Shown here: positions 55,910-64,000 of the stretch, one piece after another
Layout of the letters: the number at the start of each line of letters is the position of its first letter
Position numbering within the stretch: position 1 is the stretch's first letter
Assembly: GCA_020831765.1 (NCBI GenBank)
Contig: JAFIFY010000136.1
Location: 1 to 64,000, forward strand
Length of the DNA: 64,000 nt
DNA from: Phycisphaeraceae bacterium
Lineage (GTDB): Bacteria; Planctomycetota; Phycisphaerae; Phycisphaerales; Phycisphaeraceae
Direction of reading: 5' to 3'
Translations under genes and position numbers: made by a program
The notes under the pieces: model-generated
What the model saw: the letters and a program-made list of their open reading frames with translations, nothing else
What the model was told of the DNA's origin: nothing
Database searches by the model: none

Positions 55910-57271
55910 ATGAGGCTTCGCAGCGAAACCATTTCCGCCGCGATCAAGTATGCGACCCGAGCATTGGTCATGGTGCTGATCGTGGGTATTGGCGTTCTTA
56001 TCGTTGCCCGATTGATCGCCACCGCGCCGGAGCCGGAGCGGCGGGCGCCCGATGAAGGGTTGCGCACGGTGCCGGTCGCCGAGCTGCGGCCGCTGGAGGT
56101 TCAGCGAAGCTGGACGGCCATCGGCAGCGTTCGTCCGGTCGATGCGGCGACGATCACCGCCGAAGTCATCGCTTCGATCGCCCGTGCGCCGGAACTTCGC
56201 GCCGGTGATGCGGTCGTGGCCGGGCAACTTCTGATCGAACTGGACGACACGGATTTCAGACTCCAGCGGGAGATCGCCGAATCCCGCATCGAAGAGCTCG
56301 AATCCCAGATCGAACAGCTCCAGACCGAGCGGCAGGTTCTTGGCCGTCAGCTTGAGCTTGAGCAAGAGAATGTCACCGTCGCCCGTCGTCAGTTTGAGCG
56401 TATCGAATCCCTTTTCCAGCGGCAGGCATCCAGTCAGCAGGACCTTGACGCCGCCAGACAGGGCTTGATCGCCGCCGAATTGACGTTCGAGCGTGTGCGG
56501 GAGCGCCTTTCGCTCATCCCCGGCCGATTGACCACGACCGGGGCTCAACTCCGCACGGCCCAACGCCAGCTTGCCCAGGCCGATCAGAACATACGCCGCG
56601 CCCGAATCGTGAGTCCGATGGATGGCGTGATCCAGTTCATCACGGCTGAAGTCGGGCTCCAGGTTCAACCCGGCGAAGTGCTGGCCCGCATCGTCGATCC
56701 CACCCGTCTGGAAGTTCCGTTGCGGATTCCCGCCACCGCGCGCCGGACGCTGGCGGTCGGCGATGAGGTTGAAATCACCGCCGATTCGCAACCCGAACAT
56801 CGATGGCGGAGCCGGATTGTCCGCATCGAACCCGAGGATGATGTCCGCACACGGACACTCACCGCTTTTGTCCGAATCGATCCGACATCGAACAATCCCG
56901 AGTCGGGGGATTCGCTTTCCGTCGGGGTGCTCCATCCCAACGCTTTCGTGACCGCGACGGTTCGCACCGGTGAAAAGCGCCAGCGATGGGTCGTGCCCCG
57001 CCGTGCGGTCCGTGCCGGCCGCATCATGATCGTCGAGGATGAACGGCTCCGGAGTGTGCCCGTGATCGTGGATTTCACCCTGGAAGAGAAACTGGGCGCT
57101 GCCGGTCTTCCTGATGAGCAGTGGCTGGTGCTGGCCGACCAGGGCGATCTTCAGTCCGGCATGCTTTACACGGTGAACTACTCAGCCGGTTTCCTCGACG
57201 GCCAGCGCGTTCGACCGGTCGCCCACCAACAGATCAACAACCAGGCGGCCGATCCGGATTCAGAGGACTGA
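55910..57271 (+). CDS. RND efflux periplasmic adaptor (HlyD/MFP family)
   Basis: 453 residues from the ATG at 55910; a TTG at 55904 is possible. One membrane segment near the N-terminus (ALVMVLIVGIGVLIVARLI), then the lipoyl-like half (GDAVVAGQLLIELDD), a long coiled-coil hairpin about 115-230 (ESRIEELESQIEQLQTE; LIAAELTFERVRERLSL), the second lipoyl half (RARIVSPMDGVIQF) and the beta-barrel. It links the inner-membrane pump to an outer-membrane channel. The RND pump gene follows 4 nt later. No outer-membrane TolC-type gene is adjacent. Confidence 0.9.
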   Translation: MRLRSETISAAIKYATRALVMVLIVGIGVLIVARLIATAPEPERRAPDEGLRTVPVAELRPLEVQRSWTAIGSVRPVDAATITAEVIASIARAPELRAGDAVVAGQLLIELDDTDFRLQREIAESRIEELESQIEQLQTERQVLGRQLELEQENVTVARRQFERIESLFQRQASSQQDLDAARQGLIAAELTFERVRERLSLIPGRLTTTGAQLRTAQRQLAQADQNIRRARIVSPMDGVIQFITAEVGLQVQPGEVLARIVDPTRLEVPLRIPATARRTLAVGDEVEITADSQPEHRWRSRIVRIEPEDDVRTRTLTAFVRIDPTSNNPESGDSLSVGVLHPNAFVTATVRTGEKRQRWVVPRRAVRAGRIMIVEDERLRSVPVIVDFTLEEKLGAAGLPDEQWLVLADQGDLQSGMLYTVNYSAGFLDGQRVRPVAHQQINNQAADPDSED

Positions 57272-57275
57272 AGGC

Positions 57276-60200
57276 ATGACGTTCCTCACACGATTCGGAG
57301 TGCGCCAGCCGGTGCCCATCAACCTGCTGATGGTGGCGGTGCTGGTCGGCGGCCTGTTGTCGGTGCTGTTTCTGCGGCGCGAGTTCCTGCCCGAGGTGAC
57401 GCCGGATCAGGCGATCATCACCATGGTCTGGCCGGGCGCTTCACCCGGCGAGATCGAGGATTCGATGGTCATCAAGATCGAGGACCGACTCACCGAGCTT
57501 GAGGACATCCGGGAAATCCAGACCACGATCAGCGAGGGGGGCGGGGCGATCAACGTCGAGTTCCGTCCGGGAACCAATCTCCGCGCCGCTTACGACGACC
57601 TCAAGCGGCTGATCGATTCGATCACCGATCTTCCACCCGAAGCCGAGCGGTTGCAGGTCAAGCTCCTGGAGCCGCGCATCCCCGTGATACAGGTGGCCGT
57701 GTCCGGTGATGTTGATGAGCGGACGCTCAAACGCGCGGCCAGGGGCATCGAGGAAGACCTCAAGTCCCTGTCGGACATGGGCGAGGTCGTCATCACCGGC
57801 ATGAGGCCTTATGAGCTCTCGATCGAAGTCGATTCCGCGGCGCTGGCGGCTCACGGCCTGAGCATGACCGAGCTGACGGACACGGTGCGCGGCTGGATGG
57901 CCGAAACACCGGGCGGAACCATCCGGACCTCGACACTCAATATCAATGTCCGCACGATGGGCATACCCGAGCGGGCGTTGGAGATCAGGGATCTGGTGGT
58001 GCGCTCCGATGAGCGGGGCCCGCTGATCCGGCTTGGTGATATCGCGACCGTTCGGGACGCCTTCACCGATGTCCAGGTCGTCAGCCGATTCAATGGCAAG
58101 CCATCGGTGATGCTGACCACCTACAAGGTCGGCAGCCAGGACCTGATCCGCATCGCCGAATCGGTGCGCTACTACGTCAAGGGCCGGAACCAGGAGCCGC
58201 TGGGGCTGAACAATCTTCAGATGATGCTCGGCCCGCATCGTGTCGAGGCGTGGGAACTCGGCCGCGATTCGGCTTATCCGATTCCGGTCGGTGTTGCCAT
58301 TGAGTCCAATGTCGATCTGGCCCGCTTCGTCGAGGAGCGGTTGGACCTGCTGATCCGCAACGCGACCTACGGCGGCATCCTGGTCTTTCTAACGCTGCTG
58401 GTCTTCCTTAACTGGCGGGTGGCGCTGTGGGTGGGTGTGGGGTTGACGCTCTCTCTGCTGGGCACGCTGATCTTCATGCATGGAACCGGCATCACACTCA
58501 ACCTGCTGACCATGTTCGGGCTGATCGTGGTGCTGGGGCTGCTCGTGGATGATGCGATCGTGGTGGCGGAGAACATCCAGACGCATCACGATCGAGGTAC
58601 GCCCGCGCTGACCGCCGCGATCGAGGCGACCGAAGAAGTGAGTTGGCCCGTGGTGGCCACCATCCTGACCAGCGTGGTGGCGTTTCTCCCGCTGATGTTC
58701 ATCAAGGGCCAGATCGGGGAGCTGATGGGCGCGCTGCCGCTTGTCGTCGCCTGCGCCCTGATCGCCAGTCTCATCGAGGCGCTGCTCATGCTCCCCAGCC
58801 ATGTGGGGCACTCGCTGGACAAACGGGATCGGCGAACGATCCTGACCGGGTTCGGCAAGTGGCTTCGCAAGGCCGAGGCATGGCGTGATGATCTGTTTCA
58901 GAACAAGCTGGCCCACTCCTACGAAAGATTGCTCGACCGGTTGCTCCGGGTCCGCTACATCACGGTCGCGGCGGCGCTGGTTGTCCTGATGATCTCGATC
59001 ACCATGGTCACCACCGGACGCACCGGCTACAACTTCCTGCCGGTCAGTGATTCCGAGATGTTCGTCATCGATGCCCAGGTGGCCGTGGGCACGCCAATCG
59101 ACGAAACCCAGCGCGTGGCCGGGGTGATCGAACGGGCCGTTCGCGCCCAGCCCGAGACCCGCAGCATCTCCACCATGATCGGCGAGGTGGGCGATCTGAA
59201 CACCGGCGAAGCCACGCGTGGCGGGGCGCACACCATCCAGCTCTACATCGAACTCCATCCGCTGGAAACACTCACCCGGCCCAGCGATGAGGTGATCCAG
59301 TCGATCCGGGACGGCCTGCGGGGACGGATCGATGAAGTGGAACGGATCGCCTTCCAGGAAATCGGCGGCGGGCCCGCCGGGCGGGCGATCACCCTGCGTG
59401 TGCGGGGCCGCGATGAAGAGCGCAAGCTCGAAGCCGTGCGCGCGATCAAGGAGCGGCTTGCCCAGTTCGAGGGTGTTTACGACATCGCCGACGACCGCAA
59501 CGAAGGGCAGCTTGAGTACCGGCTCCGACTCAAGCCGGGCGCCGCGGCGGCCGGCTTTGACACGATCGGCGTCGCCAGCCAGATTCGTGGCTTTCTCTTC
59601 GGCCTTGAGGCGCATGTTTTCGCCGCCGATCGCGAGGATATCGAGGTTCGTGTCCGCCTGGATGAAGCGGCCCGGACCCGGTTGGCGACGATCACCGATG
59701 GCTGGATCGTACCGACGCGGCCGACGGCCGAGCCCAACGCCAACCCCGACCCGGCCGCCCGCGCGGTGCCGCTTTCGGAGATCGCCGAATTCGTCGAAGG
59801 CTCGACCTATTCGCTGATCCGACGGGTGGACCGCAATCGGGTGGTCACCGTGACCGCCGACACCGCGCCCGGCTTCAGTGCCTCGGACATCATGGGCGGC
59901 ATGAACCTGCCCGAACTGTCCCAGGCGTTTCCCGGTGTCCGCATCGAACGCGCCGGCCAGCAGCAGCAGGAGATCGATGCGTTCAGCACATTGCCGCTTG
60001 GCTTTGGCGCGGCGGTCATCGGCATCTACATCATTCTCGCATGGCTATTTGGAAGTTACCTCCAGCCGCTGGTGGTCATGCTGGTGATCCCCTTCGGGTT
60101 CATCGGCGTGGTCTGGGGTCACATGCTGCTGGGCTTTGACATCACGTTCCTGAGCATCATCGGCTTCGTGGCACTGTCCGGCATCGTCGTCAATGATTCG

Positions 60201-60557
60201 CTGATCCTGGTCAAGTTCTACAACCAGCGCAGAATGGAGGGCATGGATATTCACGATGCCCTGCTGGCCGCGGGCCGGGCACGACTGCGGGCCATCCTGT
60301 TGACCACCATCACCACCTTCCTGGGCCTGACCCCCCTGCTGCTGGAACAGAGCTTCCAGGCGCGATTCCTGATCCCCATGGCCATCAGCGTCTCGATGGG
60401 ACTGGTGGCCGCGACCGCCATCGTGCTCATCGTGCTGCCCTGCTATATCGCGATCTTCGGCGACATCAAGGCGGTGGCCAGATACCTCTGGCACGGGGGA
60501 CGAGCCCCGGAAGCTACCGAGCAGGCCGCCGATGCGAGATTCGATCCCATGGCCTGA
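57276..60557 (+). CDS. RND-family efflux pump permease (AcrB/MexB-like)
   Basis: 1093 residues, typical for hydrophobe/amphiphile efflux RND proteins (about 1030-1050), with twelve membrane segments and two large periplasmic loops. The opening GVRQPVPINLLMVAVLVGG, the TM4 proton-relay pair in LLVDDAIVVAENIQ, and the second-half match GFVALSGIVVNDSLILVKFY are all present. It would expel drugs, bile-like compounds or metals using the proton gradient. It is 4 nt downstream of the adaptor gene, and the divergent LysR gene is a probable regulator. Substrate cannot be deduced. Confidence 0.95.
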   Translation: MTFLTRFGVRQPVPINLLMVAVLVGGLLSVLFLRREFLPEVTPDQAIITMVWPGASPGEIEDSMVIKIEDRLTELEDIREIQTTISEGGGAINVEFRPGTNLRAAYDDLKRLIDSITDLPPEAERLQVKLLEPRIPVIQVAVSGDVDERTLKRAARGIEEDLKSLSDMGEVVITGMRPYELSIEVDSAALAAHGLSMTELTDTVRGWMAETPGGTIRTSTLNINVRTMGIPERALEIRDLVVRSDERGPLIRLGDIATVRDAFTDVQVVSRFNGKPSVMLTTYKVGSQDLIRIAESVRYYVKGRNQEPLGLNNLQMMLGPHRVEAWELGRDSAYPIPVGVAIESNVDLARFVEERLDLLIRNATYGGILVFLTLLVFLNWRVALWVGVGLTLSLLGTLIFMHGTGITLNLLTMFGLIVVLGLLVDDAIVVAENIQTHHDRGTPALTAAIEATEEVSWPVVATILTSVVAFLPLMFIKGQIGELMGALPLVVACALIASLIEALLMLPSHVGHSLDKRDRRTILTGFGKWLRKAEAWRDDLFQNKLAHSYERLLDRLLRVRYITVAAALVVLMISITMVTTGRTGYNFLPVSDSEMFVIDAQVAVGTPIDETQRVAGVIERAVRAQPETRSISTMIGEVGDLNTGEATRGGAHTIQLYIELHPLETLTRPSDEVIQSIRDGLRGRIDEVERIAFQEIGGGPAGRAITLRVRGRDEERKLEAVRAIKERLAQFEGVYDIADDRNEGQLEYRLRLKPGAAAAGFDTIGVASQIRGFLFGLEAHVFAADREDIEVRVRLDEAARTRLATITDGWIVPTRPTAEPNANPDPAARAVPLSEIAEFVEGSTYSLIRRVDRNRVVTVTADTAPGFSASDIMGGMNLPELSQAFPGVRIERAGQQQQEIDAFSTLPLGFGAAVIGIYIILAWLFGSYLQPLVVMLVIPFGFIGVVWGHMLLGFDITFLSIIGFVALSGIVVNDSLILVKFYNQRRMEGMDIHDALLAAGRARLRAILLTTITTFLGLTPLLLEQSFQARFLIPMAISVSMGLVAATAIVLIVLPCYIAIFGDIKAVARYLWHGGRAPEATEQAADARFDPMA

Positions 60558-60587
60558 TCGGGTTTCCCACATAAATCCGCCCGCCGC

Positions 60588-60615
60588 TGGACATCACCGG
60601 TTTGTCCGCTATACT
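60588..60615 (+). promoter_or_regulatory. sigma70-type promoter for the second DEAD-box helicase gene
   Basis: TGGACA (60588-60593) and TATACT (60610-60615) are separated by 16 bp. The leader from here to the ATG at 60811 is about 190 nt, GC-rich and repetitive (CCCCCGGAA at 60651-60659; a 7-bp hairpin GGGAACT 60679-60685 with AGTTCCC 60705-60711). Confidence 0.5.
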
Positions 60616-60810
60616 TCCGCCACTGACCGCGTCCGCCGATCAACTCCGGACCCCCGGAACCCCGGAACCCGGGAAACCGGGAACTCAGGCCGCTGGAACC
60701 CCCAAGTTCCCCCGATCGGCCCTGACCGGACGCCTCAGCCGCGCATCTGACGGTTCTTCGGGGCAACGAGCCTTGACCCAATGGTGCGAATCAACCACCA
60801 GAGGGTTGTC

Positions 60811-62217
60811 ATGCTGTTTACCGATTTAGGGCTCATTGAGCCCGTCCTTCGCGCTGTCGAAGCCGAAGGCTACCGTGTCCCCACCCCCATTCAAGCCCAG
60901 ACGATCCCGCATATCCTTGCGGGTCGTGATGTGGTCGGCTGTGCCCAGACGGGCACCGGCAAGACCGCGGCGTTCGCCCTTCCCTTGATTCAGCGTCTGG
61001 CTCAGACGACACGCGCTGTCGCCTCGAAGGGCAAACCCAGGCCCGCGCCCCGCCTGCTCGTCCTCTGTCCCACCCGCGAACTGGCCCTTCAGATCGCCGA
61101 CAGCTTCCGAACCTACGGCAAGTTTCTCGGCCTCCGATATGCCCTGATCTACGGTGGCGTCAACCAGAACCCGCAGGTTGATTCGCTTCGCCGAGGGGTC
61201 GATGTCATCGTGGCCACGCCCGGCCGCCTGATGGACCTGATGCAGCAGGGGCATATCGACCTGATGACGATCCAGACGCTGGTGCTCGATGAAGCCGACC
61301 GGATGCTGGACATGGGCTTCATCGAAGATATCCGCCGGATTGTGCGGCATATGCCGCGCCAGCGCCAGACCTTGCTCTTCTCCGCGACAATGCCCGAAGC
61401 CATCCGACGGCTTGCCCAGGCGCTTTTGAGTGACCCGGCCGAAGTTCAGATCGCTCCGGAAGTCACCACCGCCGAAGGCATCGACCAGGTGGTTTACCTC
61501 GTCAATCGGCCCGACAAGACCGTGCTGCTGGCCCATCTGGTGCAAAGCCTGAACATCGATCGTGGCATCGTCTTCACCCGTACCAAGCACGGTGCCGACA
61601 GACTTGTTCGCCATCTTGTCCGCCACGGCATCCGTGCCCAGGCGATTCACAGCGATAAGAGTCAGAGTTCGCGGGTCAACGCCTTGAAGAACTTCCGCGA
61701 GAACAAAACCCCCCTGCTCGTGGCCACGGACATTGCATCGCGCGGGATCGATGTCGATGGCATCACGCACGTGGTCAATTACGACTTGACGCACGACCCT
61801 GAGACATATGTCCACCGGATCGGCCGCACCGCCCGCGCCGGGGCCAGGGGCGCGGCGATTTCGTTCTGCGATCGCGAGGAGGTCAAGAACCTGCGTGCGA
61901 TCCAGCGTCTGATCGGCCGGGAACTGCCGATTCATCCCGTTCCCGACATGCCCGCGGCTTCTTTCCTGGATCGGGGCGGCGAACCCGTTCATGAGGTGGC
62001 CCGGGAGCCAAGGGCCGCACGGTCCGAGACGGTCGATCGGCCGCGCCGGAACCAGAACACCTCCGGTCGCCGTCGCAGCGCTCCCACGGCCGCGAACACC
62101 GCGAAGCCGCGCCGCAACCGGGCCAACGGCTCGCGCGCTGGCAAGCCTGCCAAGAGTACCGCCGTGGCCGCCGCCCCGCGACGACCGGGTGGCCGACGCA
62201 AGGCGCGGCGGGCCTAG
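60811..62217 (+). CDS. DEAD-box RNA helicase (RhlE-like)
   Basis: 468 residues from the ATG at 60811 (MLFTDLGL), with GAGGG about 6 nt upstream; the start at 60781 is not needed. Complete helicase core: Q motif (GYRVPTPIQAQTI), AQTGTGKTAAF, PTRELALQ, DEAD, SAT in FSATMPEA, HRIGRTARAGARG. The C-terminal 90 residues are very rich in Arg, Ala, Pro and Gly (RPGGRRKARRA), a typical RNA-binding tail. Probably involved in ribosome biogenesis or RNA turnover. The long structured leader suggests post-transcriptional control. Confidence 0.93.
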   Translation: MLFTDLGLIEPVLRAVEAEGYRVPTPIQAQTIPHILAGRDVVGCAQTGTGKTAAFALPLIQRLAQTTRAVASKGKPRPAPRLLVLCPTRELALQIADSFRTYGKFLGLRYALIYGGVNQNPQVDSLRRGVDVIVATPGRLMDLMQQGHIDLMTIQTLVLDEADRMLDMGFIEDIRRIVRHMPRQRQTLLFSATMPEAIRRLAQALLSDPAEVQIAPEVTTAEGIDQVVYLVNRPDKTVLLAHLVQSLNIDRGIVFTRTKHGADRLVRHLVRHGIRAQAIHSDKSQSSRVNALKNFRENKTPLLVATDIASRGIDVDGITHVVNYDLTHDPETYVHRIGRTARAGARGAAISFCDREEVKNLRAIQRLIGRELPIHPVPDMPAASFLDRGGEPVHEVAREPRAARSETVDRPRRNQNTSGRRRSAPTAANTAKPRRNRANGSRAGKPAKSTAVAAAPRRPGGRRKARRA

Positions 62218-62312
62218 TCCAGAAGCGCGACGGATCCAGCCCCAGCACGTTGTCTTGCCCCAGTACCGGGCAACCGGATCGGCTCTGCTATCTTGTTGCC
62301 CGGAAACTGGCC

Positions 62313-64000
62313 ATGTTTAAACCCTTTGATGATGATCACATCCTGATGCGCGCCGGCGCGATGTGGCTGCCCGAGGATCGACCGGATCAAGGTGCCGATG
62401 GACCGCTGATCGTCGCCCTTTTCCGATGCCGACTTTCGCTTGCCAACGCCACCGCCCCGGAAGCCTGCTGGATCACCGCTTCGCAACGGTACGAGCTTTA
62501 CCTGGATGGGCAACCGCTTTCCAGGGGACCATCACGAAGCGATCCAATGCGATGGGGCGCACGGTGTATCGAACTGCCGGCCATGGAGCCCGGTGAACAC
62601 CTCCTGGCCGTGCGGGTTGTGCATTTCGGGCGTCACTCGGGCATTGGACAGTTGGGGAACCGCCCGTTTCTCGCCATCGCCGCGGATGTGCCGGGCGGGA
62701 CGTTGGATACGGCTTTGAGCGATCCCGATCATTGGCGATGTCTGGCCGATGAATCGGTCAGGCCGATTGAAGATCACCCCTGGGGCGGAAAGCGACCTTA
62801 CTTCGTCGTGGGCTGTGGCGAGCGGATGATCGGCGGCGGGGCCCATAGCGGCTGGACTGAGCCGCATACGGATGATTCATCCTGGCTTCGGCCGCGCCTC
62901 ATCACCCGGAGCATCGCCAATCCCTGGGGCAATCTTCCGTTGGATCACCAGTTGGGAGCTGATCCGCTCCCGGCCATGGAGGAACAAGCCGGACGATTCT
63001 CCCGCATCGCATCCGGGCCGGAATCACTGCATTCGGATGCCACCATAATGCTGAACGGCAAAGGCAGCCTGACCATCCCGCCGCGAACCGAGGCGACACT
63101 CATCCTCGATTACGGAGAGTTGACCAATGCTTACTGGTCGATCCGGCTGTCCGGTGGTGCAAGGGCAACCATCGACATCATCAACAACGAAGCGCCGTTC
63201 GCCGGTGAAGGCAAGGCCAAGCTCCACCGCGACACGGTTGAGAATGCCCACTTCTGGGGCCTTGCCGATCGAATCGAGCATGATGGCGGTCCGGGCCGAA
63301 CCTATCGACCGCTCTGGTTCCGCAGTTTTCGTTACCTGAAGCTGGATGTGCTGACGGCGGATGATCCCCTGACCATCGAGGACATCTCGACGACCACCAC
63401 CGGCTATCCCCTGCCCCGCCGATCGAGCTTCCAGGCGCAGGGTGAGCATGCCGCGGAGCTGGAGCGCATCTTTGAAGTCAGTCATCGAACCGCGCGGCTG
63501 TGTGCCCACGAAACGTTCTTCGACTGTCCACATTACGAGCAGGCCCAGTTTCCCGGTGACAGCCGGGTGCAGGCGATCTATCACTATCTTGTAGCGAACG
63601 ATGATCGCCTGGCGCGCAAGGCGCTGGATGATTTTTTCGCTTCACGCCTGCCTGACGGCCTGACCCAATGCCGCTTCCCATCAAGACGATTACAGATATT
63701 GCCGACGTTCAGCTTGCAGTGGGTTGGCATGCTGGCGGATTTTCTGCTCTATCGAGGCGATCCGGCTTTCTGCCGACCGTACCTGCCGTTCGCCCGCGAG
63801 GTGATCGGTTGGTTCGAGCGTCGCCTTCGTCCCGATGGTCTGCTTGGGCGGATACCCCAGGCGCCGTTCATCGACTGGACCGAAGGTTTCGCCCAGGGCA
63901 ACGCCCCGCAGGCGCCTGATGGGCGATCGGTGATGTTGACGCTGATCCTGGCTGAAGCGTGCCGGGACATGGCTTTCCTCGAGCATCATGCCGGTGAACC
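62313..64000 (+). CDS. GH78-like alpha-L-rhamnosidase homologue, cut by right edge
   Basis: At least 562 codons without a stop from the ATG at 62313 to the window end; the 3' end is missing. The first 230 residues are a beta-sandwich of the GH78 N-terminal type (RYELYLDGQPLSRGPSRSDP), then a second beta domain, and near residue 380 onward the (alpha/alpha)6 barrel begins. The segment DCPHYEQAQFPGD (about 410-422) and DGLTQCRFPS match the GH78 catalytic-region block DCPxxExxxxxGD. GH78 enzymes release alpha-L-rhamnose from pectin, ulvan or glycosides. No signal peptide is seen. It starts 95 bp after the helicase gene. Confidence 0.78.
   Translation, partial: MFKPFDDDHILMRAGAMWLPEDRPDQGADGPLIVALFRCRLSLANATAPEACWITASQRYELYLDGQPLSRGPSRSDPMRWGARCIELPAMEPGEHLLAVRVVHFGRHSGIGQLGNRPFLAIAADVPGGTLDTALSDPDHWRCLADESVRPIEDHPWGGKRPYFVVGCGERMIGGGAHSGWTEPHTDDSSWLRPRLITRSIANPWGNLPLDHQLGADPLPAMEEQAGRFSRIASGPESLHSDATIMLNGKGSLTIPPRTEATLILDYGELTNAYWSIRLSGGARATIDIINNEAPFAGEGKAKLHRDTVENAHFWGLADRIEHDGGPGRTYRPLWFRSFRYLKLDVLTADDPLTIEDISTTTTGYPLPRRSSFQAQGEHAAELERIFEVSHRTARLCAHETFFDCPHYEQAQFPGDSRVQAIYHYLVANDDRLARKALDDFFASRLPDGLTQCRFPSRRLQILPTFSLQWVGMLADFLLYRGDPAFCRPYLPFAREVIGWFERRLRPDGLLGRIPQAPFIDWTEGFAQGNAPQAPDGRSVMLTLILAEACRDMAFLEHHAGE

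Overview
The window looks like a piece of a high-GC Planctomycetota chromosome, most likely a Phycisphaerae-type heterotroph that degrades polysaccharides. That placement is an inference from gene content: four proteins end in a PEP-CTERM sorting signal, one also carries a dockerin-like pair, there are several very large secreted carbohydrate-active proteins and a XylR-like (sugar-sensor plus AraC) regulator, and no SusC/SusD/TonB genes. No rRNA, tRNA, CRISPR array, insertion sequence or phage gene was recognised.

Layout. 0.1-7.9 kb: a small secreted protein, a cupin, UDP-glucose dehydrogenase, a ferredoxin-type nitrite/sulfite reductase, a MATE exporter and a uroporphyrinogen-decarboxylase-fold protein. 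7.9-22.9 kb: a minus-strand run of six large exported proteins (quinoprotein-like propeller lipoprotein, two paralogous heparinase-II/III-like proteins, a DUF4091-type protein, an FG-GAP propeller and a BspA-type LRR protein), read here as a polysaccharide-degradation locus. 23.4-32.6 kb: a pseudopilin-like protein, four PEP-CTERM proteins (one a BNR propeller with a dockerin pair), a GH67-like lipoprotein and the XylR-like regulator. Three copies of one operator, each a direct repeat at 21 bp, link the genes of this region. 32.9-42.7 kb: minus-strand housekeeping genes putA, recX, a CPxCG mini-protein without an ATG start, thiC behind a TPP riboswitch, sufE, sufS and alr. 43.0-49.1 kb: a DEAD-box-type helicase with a DEVD motif, a Nudix hydrolase, a GH50-like agarase homologue, dprA and a small coiled-coil protein. 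49.1-54.5 kb: a secretin-type N-domain protein, an orphan secretin with a long acidic tail and a TPR lipoprotein, with two good intrinsic terminators. 54.5-60.6 kb: a LysR regulator divergent from an RND efflux adaptor and pump. 60.6-64.0 kb: a second DEAD-box helicase and a GH78-like alpha-L-rhamnosidase homologue that runs off the right edge.

The carbohydrate genes appear to work together. Exported lyase or hydrolase-like proteins would cut an anionic or methylated (perhaps algal) polysaccharide outside the cytoplasm, and a sugar-sensing AraC-type regulator would control the PEP-CTERM set. The substrate is not known from sequence. The most novel signals are the operator regulon, a beta-rich module repeated in three adjacent locus proteins, the paralogous pair of very large heparinase-like proteins, and a G-quadruplex-type GC-rich repeat family confined, as far as I noticed, to intergenic DNA.
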